From Pseudofabraea citricarpa (lineage: Eukaryota; Ascomycota; Leotiomycetes; Helotiales; Dermateaceae), in NCBI GenBank assembly GCA_029641185.1, contig JAPWGK010000005.1, positions 1,674,001-1,738,000 on the forward strand: a stretch of 64,000 nt of DNA, read 5' to 3'. Under the pieces are notes generated by a model that was not told the origin of the DNA, ran no database searches, and saw only the letters and a list, made by a program, of their open reading frames with translations. Positions within the stretch are counted from its first letter, which is position 1; the number at the start of each line of letters is the position of its first letter. Made by a program: the position numbers and the translations under genes. Positions 23,838 to 35,910 of this stretch are shown here, piece after piece.

Positions 23838-25316
23838 ATGACTTCAAGGAGTCTGTCACCGGGAGGTGCTCTCCTGAGAGCTTCAAGGATCTTCGCCATA
23901 CCATCTCCTCTACCTCGATCGAGTGCAGGACTATCTGTCTTTGGATCAGATACACAAACCTCGCCCCACCCTCTCCATGCTACAATTACCACACCGCAGT
24001 CGTCCCTTAAGAGAGGTGATTGGGGTTTCAAAAGACCATTGCCTCTCCGATCGACTACCAAATCCTCGACTCCTTTCATTCGGGTGGAAGCAATTGATAC
24101 CATCGAGCATGTTACAGAATATAACTCCGCGGCGGATCATACACTAAACTTGCAGAAGTGGCTAGAGATGGATGTAACTATAACTACGCCTCAAAAGAAG
24201 TCTATATCAGATATGGGCATGCCCTCCGCAGAGCTAAAGAGTGTATTTGAGGATGAGCTCGACCAGATTGTTCCAACGGAAGGTGGTCTCAAGTCAAAGA
24301 ACAAAGATGTGCGATGGAAGTTCAAAGGACCATGGCTTGCTGGACAGACAGAGGGCGAGTTCAACACATACCTGCAGAAAGTTGTCGGAAAGAGGAAGAT
24401 CGAATTCGAAGGTTTCCTTCGAAAGGCTTGTGCCCAAACCCAGTTCCAACAGGCACAAAAGAAAGCTCGAGAGCAGGGAGAAGATCCGCCTCCACGCGTT
24501 GCGCCGGAGGAGGTTACAGAGGAGCAGTTACGAGAGTACATTGTGTCTCTTCGCTCCGACCGTTCTGAACTGTACGGACAGGTCCGCAAGTTTCTTGATC
24601 TGCCTCCTTCGGCGTCTTTGCAACTTAATGCGATAGACACGGTCTTTTTCAAGGAAGGGTTTGAAAGAGATTTCGTACGAGCCAGCATGCCTGTGGTTGA
24701 AAGCTCGCCATATGCCGAATCTGGACCACCGAAAACCCATCCATCTGCCGGGTTGTCTTATGGTAGGACGTCTGCACACCTTGTCAACCATCCATTATAT
24801 GGGCCACAGGAAACAAAGGCTCCTGTCCAAGCCCGAGTGGTAATGCCCAAGGGTGCCTCAACTGGCTCGTTTGCTCCAGCTTTGGGTGTTGGTGGGTTCG
24901 TTGTTGATGTTCCTCTCGGAAATAATTCTTTCCACGTTCATGGACGCTCCAACAGACACAACAGCCAGCAAGTCGAAGGTATTGCCCACATTGAGCCACA
25001 CAAAGTGGGTGGGTCTAAAGTATATGTGCAGCCAACCGGAGCACATGTTGATTCAGAAGGAAGAATTATCATGACAGTTGAGGCTGCAAAGCCCGAAGCT
25101 GTCAGTGTTCTCGAAGGCAAGGTATATGAAATACCAGCCCACCAGTTACGACCTCAAACCCAACGGCCATCAGGATACGCGAAGCCGTTGACAAGATCCG
25201 ACGAGGGATATGGATTACAAGGGCTTGGAGACAACAGTTCTATGGAGAATAGTATCCCTGGGGATGGCAATTCTTTCGAGGGACTGGGCGAAATGTTGTT
25301 TCACCAGGATAAGTGA
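23838..25316 (+). CDS. MRP51: Mitochondrial ribosomal small-subunit protein MRP51
   Basis: Single exon, 492 residues from the ATG at 23838 (MTSRSLSPGGALLRASRIF). The open frame extends 54 bases upstream only through a TTG codon. The N-terminus is basic and Ser/Leu/Arg-rich, as for mitochondrial import. The block TQTSPHPLHATITTPQSSL, then RGDWGFKRPLPLRSTTK and AIDTIEHVTEYNSAADHTL, is characteristic of fungal Mrp51. Further blocks are VRWKFKGPWLAGQTEGEF and SAGLSYGRTSAHLVNHPLYG. The protein is a component of the mitoribosome small subunit implicated in mitochondrial translation initiation in yeast. The downstream neighbour RPS17 lies on the same strand. Confidence 0.9.
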   Translation: MTSRSLSPGGALLRASRIFAIPSPLPRSSAGLSVFGSDTQTSPHPLHATITTPQSSLKRGDWGFKRPLPLRSTTKSSTPFIRVEAIDTIEHVTEYNSAADHTLNLQKWLEMDVTITTPQKKSISDMGMPSAELKSVFEDELDQIVPTEGGLKSKNKDVRWKFKGPWLAGQTEGEFNTYLQKVVGKRKIEFEGFLRKACAQTQFQQAQKKAREQGEDPPPRVAPEEVTEEQLREYIVSLRSDRSELYGQVRKFLDLPPSASLQLNAIDTVFFKEGFERDFVRASMPVVESSPYAESGPPKTHPSAGLSYGRTSAHLVNHPLYGPQETKAPVQARVVMPKGASTGSFAPALGVGGFVVDVPLGNNSFHVHGRSNRHNSQQVEGIAHIEPHKVGGSKVYVQPTGAHVDSEGRIIMTVEAAKPEAVSVLEGKVYEIPAHQLRPQTQRPSGYAKPLTRSDEGYGLQGLGDNSSMENSIPGDGNSFEGLGEMLFHQDK

Positions 25317-25673
25317 TTCGGCTGAGGATTGGAGAATGTACAATATGGCAACATCACACAAATTTTAAGTGATTGTAGATTATACAAATAAACTGTAGAA
25401 CAACCCAATGAACTTGGCCCGTGCGAACCCTTTAATACCTCTGCCGGTGCCTCTAGTCATCATCTGCATGAACTTTCCCAGACAATATATCTGCCCTTGG
25501 CGAAGTCACGAGTGTGATCACGTGAGACTACCAGCTCCACCGCCAAGACTTCATGAGCTAATTAGCGAGCCCGCGATAGCACACATTTCTGGATTTTGGA
25601 AATATTCCATACTTGCTTCAACGACGACTATCTCCCCCTCCGACAACCACAATCACATCACACAACCGCAATC
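25317..25673 (+). promoter_or_regulatory. MRP51-RPS17 intergenic spacer, putative RPS17 promoter
   Basis: 357 bases between stop and start codons on the same strand. C/T-rich TATCTCCCCCTCCGAC and CA-rich leader sequence immediately precede the RPS17 ATG, as often seen at fungal ribosomal protein genes. No specific binding site is claimed. Confidence 0.4.
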
Positions 25674-26224
25674 ATGGGTCGCGTTCGTACCAAGACTGTT
25701 AAGAAGTCCGCCAAGGTCATCATTGAGCGATACTACCCAAAGTTGACTCTCGATTTCGAGACCAACAAGAGAATCTGTGATGAGATTGCCATCATTGCTT
25801 CCAAGCGTCTCCGCAACAAGGTATGGAGAATACACTCAGCGTGGTAGAAACCGGGCGATTCCTAACTCGTGCGCAATAGATTGCCGGTTACACCACACAT
25901 TTGATGAAGCGCATTCAAAGAGGACCAGTCCGTGGTATCTCCTTCAAGCTTCAAGAAGAGGAGAGAGAGCGCAAGGATCAATACGTCCCAGAAGTCTCCG
26001 CTCTCGACTTCACCCAGAACTCCGAGAGTGGACAGCTCGATGTCGATACCGAGACAAAGGACCTCCTCAAGAGCCTTGGTGTATGTTATTCCATATACCC
26101 AAGAAACCTATGCGCACATACTAATAATGTTTTACAGTTCGATTCTATCCCAGTCAACGTCGTCCCAGTCTCCCAGCAACAGACCATCGAGCGTGGACCT
26201 CGCCGATTCCCTCCCAGAAACTAA
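25674..26224 (+). CDS. RPS17: 40S ribosomal protein S17 (eS17)
   Basis: Three exons, 25674-25820, 25880-26080 and 26138-26224, all phase 0, giving 144 residues. The sequence [20 protein letters not shown], then [57 protein letters not shown] and the end [13 protein letters not shown] is the near-invariant eS17 protein. It is a structural constituent of the cytosolic small ribosomal subunit. Introns are 59 and 57 bases with GTATGG and GTATGT donors, a typical arrangement for fungal ribosomal protein genes. The 3' end converges with RTR1. Confidence 0.97.
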
Positions 26225-26613
26225 AAAATTTACGGATGTTTGCAGGGCTTTTATGGTTACGGATGGCATGGCAGTGGTCTGGATGCTACTGGGCGTATTG
26301 CTGGCAGGTTGTGCATACTAGATCAATGTGAGAGCATATCCCACCAAGGTGTCGCCGATTCTCTCTCGGGAGATGACGCTTGATTGCCATTTTCCTTTTT
26401 TGCATGAGTGAAGTGACGGTGCAGCTTACCGACTCCCTTGCTTGAGATCTCACCATCCCAGGAATACACAATGGAAGCATGCAGGAATGAATATTTAGGT
26501 ATATGTGTTGCGAAGCATCTAACACAGGATCATGTTATTATGATGATGAAAATCATGGGGTATCATCTTGACCTTGACGCCGAATCCAGTACCTTGACTC
26601 CATTTCAAATAAA
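26225..26613. other. Convergent spacer between RPS17 and RTR1
   Basis: 389 bases holding the two 3' UTRs. No gene or repeat is seen. Confidence 0.6.
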
Positions 26614-27501
26614 TCACAACCAGTCCCCGCCATTCTCATCCATTTCCATATCCCCCTCAGACTGCTTCTGTTTCCCATTGCCAAATCTGATAGTATGACC
26701 TTCGAGAGTCAAATGCATGTTGTCCAATCGACCACTCAAGTCATTCCCATCTAAAGAAGGCGGTTCTGCGGGTCGCTGAACATCCTTCTCCTGGATAGTA
26801 ACGCCAACCAGACCCTGGTTGGCAGCAAATCCACGATCTCCTCTCTCCAACGCAAGATTTGCAGCATCCTGCTTATTTTCCTGTGTTTCTGTGCCAGCTA
26901 GATCCATCTTAGCTATGCCCTCGGCGGCTTGGTCGATTGCAGATTTTGGCTCCTCCAAGAGGTCAATATTTGTATTGGAATATGTTGATCTTTCCCACGC
27001 CGGCGCTGCGCTCAACTGAACCCTCACGTACAAAGCTCTTCTAGCACATGCTTCAGAACACCACTTCTCTAATTCCTCCCTATTCAATATCTTGAAGTTT
27101 TTTGCCTTGCCTGTGTTCCCGACGATCCTGTACTTGCCACCATGGCCATCTTTGAGTCTTGGATTCGGGCACAAGGCGTAACCACAATGCTCGTTAATGT
27201 TTCGTTCCACGATCAGCTCATCATAATCGGTCGGTTGGAAGGGTCCAAGTAGAGACTTGAAAGACTGTGCGTCCGAGGCGGAAGGGTTGGAGGCGTTGTA
27301 GAAAGGAGATCTCTCAAGCGGGTAATCGATGAGGGTTTCGGTAGACAGGAGAATGGTAAGCTCGGTATCCTTGCGCTCTTGGATCAGGTTCGCGTGATAC
27401 AATGCTATTTCGCGATCTCGATCCTCCTTGGTGCTTGTGTTGGCGGGGTACGGATAGGCAGACTTCTTGAGAATGGATTTGGGAGCTTTCGCGGCGGCCA
27501 T
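26614..27501 (-). CDS. RTR1: RNA polymerase II CTD phosphatase RTR1/RPAP2 homologue
   Basis: Single exon, 295 residues starting MAAAKAPKSILKKSAYPYP. The Rtr1/RPAP2 domain is seen as DYDELIVERNINEHCGYAL followed by CPNPR, then NFKILNREELEKWCSEACARR and ALYVRVQLS. The paired cysteines (CGYALC and WCSEAC) with surrounding residues form the atypical zinc-binding site of this family. The C-terminal third is acidic and probably disordered (ending DMEMDENGGDWL). Rtr1 removes phosphate from the CTD of RPB1 and helps nuclear import of Pol II. The gene is divergent from BBC1 with about 730 bases between starts. Confidence 0.9.
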   Translation of the reverse strand: MAAAKAPKSILKKSAYPYPANTSTKEDRDREIALYHANLIQERKDTELTILLSTETLIDYPLERSPFYNASNPSASDAQSFKSLLGPFQPTDYDELIVERNINEHCGYALCPNPRLKDGHGGKYRIVGNTGKAKNFKILNREELEKWCSEACARRALYVRVQLSAAPAWERSTYSNTNIDLLEEPKSAIDQAAEGIAKMDLAGTETQENKQDAANLALERGDRGFAANQGLVGVTIQEKDVQRPAEPPSLDGNDLSGRLDNMHLTLEGHTIRFGNGKQKQSEGDMEMDENGGDWL

Positions 27502-28231
27502 CTTGAGTGCGTGCGTGCGTTTTCCGGTTGCGGCTGGGTTCTGACGTGGAGTGTGTTGCTACCTGCTACCTGTTCATCACTTCTCAATTCTGGAAGCGCA
27601 GGAGAATATCCAAACTGTGGTGTGTGGATGGGATGGTGCAGCAAAGCATGAGGAACACATGGTAGCTTAAAGGCAAATAAATCAAGCGGCATTATCGGAG
27701 GAGCATCATCACCACCCTGACCAGTGAGCCACTGCTACCGAGCCACCGAGCACCGCCCACCTACGGTACTATTTACTCCATCGACGTAGGAGGAGCACCC
27801 CATCCATCTACTCTGCATGCATGTCCTCTACCCACCACACCCTTGAGAGGAGGACTAACTCAACCATCTGATCTGGCAAGCCGTTGCAATCGCAGTTCTC
27901 CCGCCAGCAATCAACACTCCGCCTGTCCAGCTGTTTTCTCCTGACGAGGCTCGTTTCACACACTTTGTTCGTCATGCATTGATTGACTGACGTTCACTAG
28001 GCAGATATCCTCAGCCCCTCTCGAAACCTTTACGACGTCCCTGGCCTATACCATAGCACATACAGCTCATAAACACATCATTGTTGTACACAAATACTTG
28101 GGATTGCAATTGCTTTTTGAAGGCCCCGCTCGGGCTGCTGTCGTAGGCACGTTGCTTGCTACATTGAGGTTGGCCGAGAGCCGCGAACTGGAAACATTTA
28201 CTCCTGTACACCTTTGCAGTAACAGCCCACC
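27502..28231. promoter_or_regulatory. Divergent promoter region RTR1/BBC1
   Basis: 730 bases between two start codons pointing outward. Minor open frames lack family features. No specific motif is claimed. Confidence 0.5.
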
Positions 28232-31200
28232 ATGTCGAGCCCACCTTTTAAAGTCAAGGCCGTTTATGAATATACCTCGCCACACGATGACGATCTCCAT
28301 TTCCCAAATGGTCAGATCATCACGGTTACGGAGGAGGAAGATGAAGATTGGTATGTGGGCGAATATGTAGACGCCTCGGGAGTCAAGCAGGAAGGAATCT
28401 TTCCCAGGAACTTCGTGGAGAAATACGAACCTACTGCACCACCGAGGCCAAATCGGACTACTCGTCCAAAGAAGGATGTCGAACCTGCAACGCCAGTTGC
28501 TGCCCCAGAACCTGTTCCAACAGCTCCGGAGCCGTCGCCAAAGGAAGAGGCAGTTCATGTGCAGGAGGAGGAACCAGAAGAGGTAGAAAAGTCGCCTGTC
28601 ACCCGCGAGCCACCTCCACCTACCCCGAAGATTGAAGCACCACCTGCCCAGCCAATCCCAAAACCCGAGCCAGCTACACCAGTGGTAGCGCCTGCTGCCC
28701 CCAAGCCAATACCCTCTGCCTCGAAGCCAGCTCCTCCGCCTGTGTCCGACAAGCCTAGCGGGAATTCATTCAGAGATCGCATTGCTGCATTCAACAAGGC
28801 AGCTCCTCCCCCAGCGCCATTCAAACCGGGAGGGCTAGGTTCTGGAGGCTCGAGCTTTATCAAGAAACCATTCGTTGCGCCGCCCCCGAGCAAGAATGCA
28901 TACGTACCTCCACCCAGAGAACAAACTCCGGCAAAGATTTATAGACGGGACGAGGATCCGGAGATCGCAGCCAAAGAAACAGAGGATAGGGAAATTGCTG
29001 AAAAGGCAGGGTTCTCACCAACCAACGATGAAAATGCTGAGGAACAGCCGAAGCCGACAAGCCTCAAAGAACGAATTGCGCTTTTGCAGAAACAGCAGAT
29101 GGAACAGGCAAATCGTCATGCCGATGCTGCGCAAAAGAAGGAGAAGCCGAAGCGGCCGACTAAGAAGCGTGTTGAATCCCATGGCCCGGCTGAAGGAGAA
29201 GAGGGCGAGATTGCCGATTTGGAACGACGAGACACCGGGGATACGTCCGGAAAGAAATCCATGGACTCCGTTCGCGAAGAAGTGCCAATTCGAGGAGTGC
29301 CAAGACGGAAATCGTCATCAAGACCCGCTGGAACTATACCAGCCGCCCCTCGAAAGTCTTTCGGTGATGGTAATGAAGCAGATATGTCTGGAGCTGGCGA
29401 GACCACAGAAGAACCGGAAGAGATGTCAACTGGCAAAGATGACAGTGACGATAAACCCAGAACAAAGCCGCCACCGCCTGCCAGAGCCCCAACACATGAA
29501 CCTGATGTCGGGGAGGAAGAGGGCGCAATTGAAGAAGAGGAGCCCGAAGCCGAGGAAGATGAGGATGAGGAAGATATTGATCCTGAGGTTCGGCGCAAAG
29601 AAGAGCTAAGAGCACGAATGGCAAAAATGAGTGGCGGCATGGGTATGCATGGTATGTTCGGAGGTGGTATGCCGATGCCTATGGCTTCTGCTCCACCAAA
29701 GAAGAAGAAAGTCAGTGCCTCAAGTGAGAAGAAGTCTGGTGAATATTCTAGAGAAGATGTTAGTCCTACTACTCGTGCGCCCCCCGTTCCTATGATTCCG
29801 TTACCTGGGCTTTCACAAGTACGAAGTCCCGAGGAAGCCAACAAGCAGATTGGCGACGACCATATAGATACTACGGTATCATCTACTAGACCAGCAAACG
29901 AGGTTCCAGATGTAGAGGATGTTGTGCCAGAGAGGAGTGCATCACCGCCAGGTAAGAAATCCGTAACCCTCAAGAATTTTAACTAAATTCGAGAAGCTCC
30001 TTCGCATGAGTCAAGTGGTGCACCACCAATCCCAACGGGAAGACCAGCACCTCCACCTGTACCGAAAGAATGTGAGTTTGAAGTGGCATCGAAATATTTG
30101 GATATTCGTTAATTTAACTAGCACGTCCCGTACCCCTAGCGCCCATGTCTCCAAGCGCCGGATCTGAATCGGACGATGAGATGTCCCTGAGAGGCCACAA
30201 CCTGGCCATTGCAACACCAACGGCAGAGCATGTTCCTTCTCATCCTAGCCGACCTGATGTGCCAGGATCACCATTATCTCCGCTTTCTAAGCGGACCTCG
30301 TTCTTTGGAGTAGAGCCATCGTCACCATTAGATCCAGCAACACCTGGCCCTAACCGACGTGCTAGCAGAGTTCCTCCAGTACCCATATCTCCCCAGGCCC
30401 GAGCACCGCCTCCACCACCTCCGGGAGTACTGAGTAGAACATCTACTGGAGATCAGAGACCACCGGTTCCATCTCGCCCCGTGGGCCCAGAAGAGAGCGA
30501 GGAAGAGGTAACCGAGTACGAAGGCGATTATGATACAGATATTGCTTCTGCAGAGCCTCACAAAGATGCTTTGAAGTCATCAAAAGAATTGGACGATACA
30601 ACTCCTATGAGATCTCCAATACAGTCGCCAACTTTTGCTCCACCTCCTCTACCTCCAACTGCAGCCCCTAGAGCAGTACCTCCGCCACTACCCTCTCAGC
30701 CACCTCCGCCATCTCGTCCTTCAGTCGACATGCCTAGAGCAGCCCCTCCACCACCCCCGCCTGTCAAGGAGCCAACTTATGAGGAGGACGATGAAGATTA
30801 TGATCCTTACAGATATATAGCACCCAAGATCACAGCTCCATCTGTCGGTACACCAACTCCAAGAATTGAAAGAGATGAAGATGATCTGTACTCTGCCTCT
30901 CCCCCAAGATCCTATGTTCCTCCACCTCAAGATAGGCCAGCTCCACCACCTCCTCCCCGTGAAGCTCCACCAGCAAGTAAACCTCCCCCTCGGAAATCTA
31001 TGGATATGTCGAGATCAGGAACCACGAGGAGATCGGTAGAATTAAGCAGAATGTCGATGGATTCTGGATTTGTTGCAAACGATATCGACCTTGCAAAGAG
31101 TTCGATTTGGTGGGCCCAACCAAACGGCATTCCTCCTGCGTTCCAGAATAGAAAGGATCTCCTATATGAATCAGAACAGACCACGACAAAGCGAAGTGGC

Positions 31201-31836
31201 TCATCGATCATCACGAAGGATGTCTATGTTTTATTCCAGGATTATTCTCAGACAATTATCACAGCTAAATTTGACCCTCAAAATCCCTCAGATGTTAATC
31301 TAGAACAACGTCACGAGCAACCGCCCTCACGCCTACGACAAGATCAATTGGAACAAGCACACGAACAATTTGGACGCAAGGTTTATGAGACAGTTACCTC
31401 GAAGCAGAATACGATTGTTGGTGATGGAACTCCTCAAGGACTGATTCAAGAGCTTCTCAAACCATTCTCAAATGCGCTTCTACCTGTAGGGACGCGTGCC
31501 TATGGTGCTCTGGTTTATGGCAACCTTGCCAATGCGTCAACTCAACAAAATGACGAGATCAGACCTGGTGATATTATCACCTTAAGAAACACCAAATTCC
31601 AAGGCAAACATGGACCTATGCATGCGAAATATAGCGCAGAAGTAGGGAAACCCGACCACGTTGGCGTGGTTGCCGAATGGGATGGCACCAAGAAGAAGGT
31701 TCGAGCATGGGAACAAGGTCGCGAGAGCAAGAAGGTGAAATTGGAGAGCTTCAAATTAGATGACCTGCGTAGTGGAGAGGTCAAGATCTGGCGCATCATG
31801 CCCAGGAGCTGGGTTGGATGGGAAGGGCAGAACTAG
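28232..31836 (+). CDS. BBC1: BBC1-type SH3 protein of the cortical actin patch
   Basis: Exons 28232-29951, 29994-30071 and 30122-31836, giving about 1170 residues. An N-terminal SH3 domain (residues about 5-70: VKAVYEYTSPHDDDLHFPNG, DWYVGEYVD, GIFPRNFVEKYE) is followed by a long Pro/Glu/Lys-rich disordered region with polyproline motifs (PPPPPPVKEP, PPPPPREAPP) and acidic coiled segments. The C-terminal globular domain (SSIWWAQPNGIPPAFQNRKD; DVYVLFQDYSQTIITAKFD; GTRAYGALVYGNL; GDIITLRNTKF; HVGVVAEWDG; VKIWRIMPRSWVGWEGQN) is the AIM3/BBC1 C-terminal domain. In yeast Bbc1 binds type I myosin and Las17 and restrains Arp2/3 activation. Exon 2 is only 78 bases and its acceptor GAGAAG allows two AG choices three bases apart. 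Confidence 0.9.
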
Positions 31837-34014
31837 TCTTGGTCATATTTGTTTTTTTCCTTTCTTCTTTTTTTCTTCCGTTCTCTCGAGCATTTAGGAG
31901 GAGCGGGTGGGATTGAATGAAGTTTGACATAGGGTCGTGAGTGAGAGTGTGTGATTGTTGGGTGTGTGTCAGCAAAGGGAAGGAAAGAAGGAAGGAATGG
32001 AAGCTACGTACGTATGTACGTAGCCTACGAAAATGTGTATACAGCCAGCAGCCAGTCTATGCAAACCAAGTAAAGTATCTGTGCATTGACGAGTAGAGAA
32101 CAAAACGCCGTGAACGTGGTCTTTTTCCCTTCCGTCTCCTACTGTACGAAATGTCTCCGGCGGGCGTGGTGGTTTAGTTGATTACTGTTACACGCCAATG
32201 GAACCGTCACTGGAGGAGGGTTCTTTCGAGAGAGGGTGAGCACGGCAAGCAAGGTCACGTCAGATCAGACGCCGAGATGGCTGATAAGTAGTGGGTGGTG
32301 CGTCGTAGTGCTTTGTCAAACCGCGAAGGCTTCTCTATTCAGCTTCGGTTCGGAGGGTTCTTTGTGTATCGCTGCCTGCTTACACGATAATGTCTGTTTT
32401 TTGAGTTGGGTTTGAGGATTCGGATGATGAGTGAGCATGTATGTAAAGATACGGCAAGTAGGTGTCGGCAGAGTAAGAAATCCAGGCAGGCGAATAACGC
32501 TCTTCCCTTTCTCTATTTTGTTTCCCGGACGAAGTTTCTTACTGTGCAGAGAGAGACACGACGGTGGAAGACAGGATTTTTGTACGACTGCTTCAGGCAG
32601 GGACTTATGTGTGTGTGTGTGGTGTCTTCGTTCCTAGTGCAACTTGTGATGCCATGCGTGCCACAGCTTGGAGAGGGACCTTCGAGGCTTGCTTTGGATC
32701 TCGGGACTAACTCTTGATGATTCTTCGTATATACATGAATACATGTTTATTTTCTTGTTTCTTTCTTTATCCTGCCTCTACTAACTTCAACCTTCACGCT
32801 ATGGGTCTTGGAAGGATAACTAATGCTATGTGAGTCAAGAAGTCAAAATCTGGAGGGGAATGAAGGGTAAAAATAGTTAGGCACAGTATAGCAGCCAGTA
32901 CACTCATTCAGTCCAAATTCAGCCTTGTCTCGTCTTATCTCGTCCTGTCTTGTGTTGCGTTATATTCAGATCGGTGCTAATGCTGCTGCGCAGTGCGCTT
33001 AATTTAGCGAGCTACATAGGTGTGGTGATGTGTGCCATGCGCCGTAAGCTTGCATTGCATTGCAGCATCTTCTTAGGTTGGAACCTTCACTTCTGCTGTG
33101 TCGAGTATTCTTGTTGGATTTACTTTGGTTTTGGAAATGGGCTTTTTGGATGGGGAGAGGGAGAGAGAAATGCGAACATCTCAGAGAGCAATGGATGTGA
33201 TTCCCAAGATGGTGAAGATTGTTCTGTTCTGTTTTATTGTTTCGGCCGGACTTGGTTCTTACTATGCAAGCAGGTCGGTCAAAGTCGTGGTCGCATGCAA
33301 CACAGTAAGCAAGTCAGCCCTCGCGTTTCCTCGAACATCAGAAAATAACCGTGGCGAAGTGTGCTTTCTCATCCTCGCCAATCACCAACACGCTCGACGC
33401 TCGATGCTGCAGCACAACGAGAACCAGCCCCCCTCGTCACAGAGCTTCCAAGAGCATAACTTAAGCGCACCAGCTGCGCTTCCGAGCCACTTTACCCGCC
33501 GCGAGTGGTTCTTTTTCGAGCGTCTGGTTTGTGGGGGACGGGAAAGGCTAAGTGGCTTCTGGCCTTCTGGCTGCTAGCCGCCCACTCAATCCACAGCCCA
33601 CCTTTTACGGCACGACCAGGAAGACGAATACTATCAGGACAGGGCGTTCCTTTCTGTGTTACTTATGCTTAATTTTGCGTCTTTCTTGGTCCCTTTGCTG
33701 GGCTGTGAGGTGAGTGGCTTGGAAGTTAAGGTAGGTACCGCACCACCACGCCACGGCGGGAGTATTCGTCCGAGTTGGTGTTGGTGTTGGAATGGAATGT
33801 GGTGGGATGAGGGGCGAAAGGATTATATAGATTCATTATGGTCTACCTTGCCCTTATGTACTCCCACTTGCTTTCTTTTCTTTCCTTCTATTGGAAAGAG
33901 AGAGCAAACCTTCTCGTTCCTCCCTATCCTTTTCTTTCTTTCTCGTTTGGCTGTCTCGCTTGATATACATGAATTCCTTTCTCCTCGTCCTTTCTGCTTC
34001 TTGATATCGCCGCA
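31837..34014. other. Intergenic region, no gene seen
   Basis: Holds the BBC1 3' UTR (T-rich at 31845-31880), TACGTACGTATGTACGTA at about 32005-32023, and TCTCGTCTTATCTCGTCCTG-like runs near 32925-32950. The 159-codon frame at 33098-33577 shows no recognised domain. The right end probably holds the leader of the next gene. Confidence 0.5.
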
Positions 34015-35910
34015 ATGGATATGCATCGACTCTTCAAGATGCCTCCCTCCTCGTTACTCCTTTTGTTCTCGACCGTCTTCAGCTCGGCCCCGGCCCATGC
34101 TCTACCCTGGATAGGAGCAAGACCAACTTCGACATATACCGCCGATGAATGGACACCCCGACCTACAATTTCTCCCAGGTACACAGTCGATATTCTCGGG
34201 CAGGACGCTGGCCCCGCTAGTATCTGTGGTTGGATCAGTGGCGACCTCGCCCGGCCAGCAGTATGCGGAACTGGTTCATCATGTATCCATGATACGGTCC
34301 ATGGTGTAGTTGGGTGCTGTAGCATCGGTGGATCTTGTACGGGTGGGATTTACACGAGTTGTATCGATAGCAGTCAAGGGAATCGAGGGTTTGGATTGCA
34401 GAATGGTGTTTTGTCTTGGTGAGTAATTCTCACGGCTTGAAGATATAAGTCAATAACGAAGTGAGGTAGTCCCGGGACGTCCGTCTGTAACCGGAACACG
34501 TACCCTTCAGGTTATTACCAGTATGAATGTGGAGAATCGACGACGGTCGAGTCCATCGCTACGACTTTTTCTGGCCAGCCGTCGGATTTTCAGCTTCAGG
34601 TTCTCTCGACTGCCATTGTTCTGTCTCAGGATATCATCTCGACTTTAGATTTAGGAACCACTTCTTTATTAGTAACTCAGACCACAGCTTCTCCCACTTC
34701 GACTTTTTCTACAGGCCAATCATCTTCCACAACTCTCTCTACAGCTTCTTCGCCGTCAAGTACGACTTCTCAGTCACCAAATCCTAATTCATTGTCTCCG
34801 GAAGCCCCAGGAGCAACTACACTCGCACCATCGATACCACAGGACGATAGTGGATCAAGCATTTCAAGATCAGGAGCCATAATAGGCGGTACATTGGGTG
34901 GAGCATTCGGACTTGCTGGAATCCTATTTGCCTTACTTTTCTGTCGTCGAAGGAGACAACAAAAGAAGCAAGCGGAGGAATTCCACGCAGGTCACCTCAT
35001 GAGGTATGTTCGATATTCTTCTCTTGTAAGGATTCACACTGATAACATTTTTAGGCAACACGACCTCAACACAGATTCTTTCCAGAACCTGACCCATACC
35101 CACTTCTCTCCTGATGATTTTGGCCATCGGTCAGAGGACTCCGTGGCTCTCGAGGCTGCCATGATGCAGCAGTATGCGCAGACGCAGACGCATCATCCAC
35201 CTCACCCAGCAGTCTTCCCTATAGCATATAGAAACCCACCTAGCTATCCGTCGTCCCAGTCACATAGCCCATCACCACCGCCGATACAAGAACAGACACA
35301 GACACAAGCACAAGTACATGCACAAGCACAACCTCAAGAATCCACGCCTCTCGTATCCGAAATCGAGGATTTCTCTCGCTCCTGGGCTCAGCATACACAG
35401 TCGATCCCTCGCAAACCTCACCCAGCTCACGCTCCACCTCCTCTCGCGCCCCTCTCTGCACCCGTTCCGATTCCTGCCACCATCCCCGAGGAAGAACCGC
35501 ATCAGGTCTGGGAGGTGGTCAATCTACGAGGAGGGAGCCTCGAGCAAGAGAGGACACGCTCGCGTTCACGCTCTCACTCCCATTCTCACTCCCATTCTCA
35601 CTCCCATTCTCACTCCCACTCACAGCCCCGAAACCAAAATAAAACCCAACACGTGAGGAGTCCTACCTTCGACATGGGAATAAGAGAGGAAGGCTGGAGA
35701 CCCGATCCCCTATCGCCCGTGTCTGCACTTACTCCCCCGCCGAAAAACCCGCGCCGCCTGGAGATGGCCCAGCGCGAGGAAGATGTGAGGAGGTATCAGT
35801 TGGTGGATCGCGCGCCGAGGGGCGATAACGTGCCCGTTCTAGATCGGCGCGGTGAGAATGTGCCGATTTTGCAGTCGCCTAGTACGTTGATGCGGCAGAG
35901 GAGGTTGTGA
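34015..35910 (+). CDS. Secretory single-pass membrane protein with cysteine-rich ectodomain
   Basis: Exons 34015-34418, 34470-35003 and 35055-35910, giving 597 residues. Signal peptide SSLLLLFSTVFSSAPAHA lies near residues 12-29; a start at the second methionine (34039) is equally possible. A cysteine-rich ectodomain follows (CGWISG, VCGTGSSC, VGCCSIGGSC, then across the intron SCPGTSVCNRNTY and YYQYECGES), then a Ser/Thr stalk likely O-glycosylated, and a transmembrane segment (GAIIGGTLGGAFGLAGILFA) with stop-transfer CRRRRQQKK. The cytoplasmic tail is Gln/Pro/His-rich with a long Ser-His dipeptide run near residues 485-505. The architecture resembles fungal cell-wall sensor-like proteins (WSC/Mid2 style), but the ectodomain is not a clear WSC domain. 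Function unknown. Confidence 0.8.
35570..35625 (+). repeat. 12-base coding minisatellite (Ser-His repeats)
   Basis: Tandem TCTCACTCCCAT units within the third exon of the membrane protein encode alternating Ser-His. Confidence 0.85.

Noticed and set aside
29116..29973. 285-codon minus-strand frame opposite BBC1
   Set aside because: It is the antisense shadow of the Glu/Lys/Pro-rich BBC1 coding sequence.
33098..33577. 159-codon plus-strand frame before the membrane protein
   Set aside because: No recognised content and no conserved motif; likely leader or spacer DNA.
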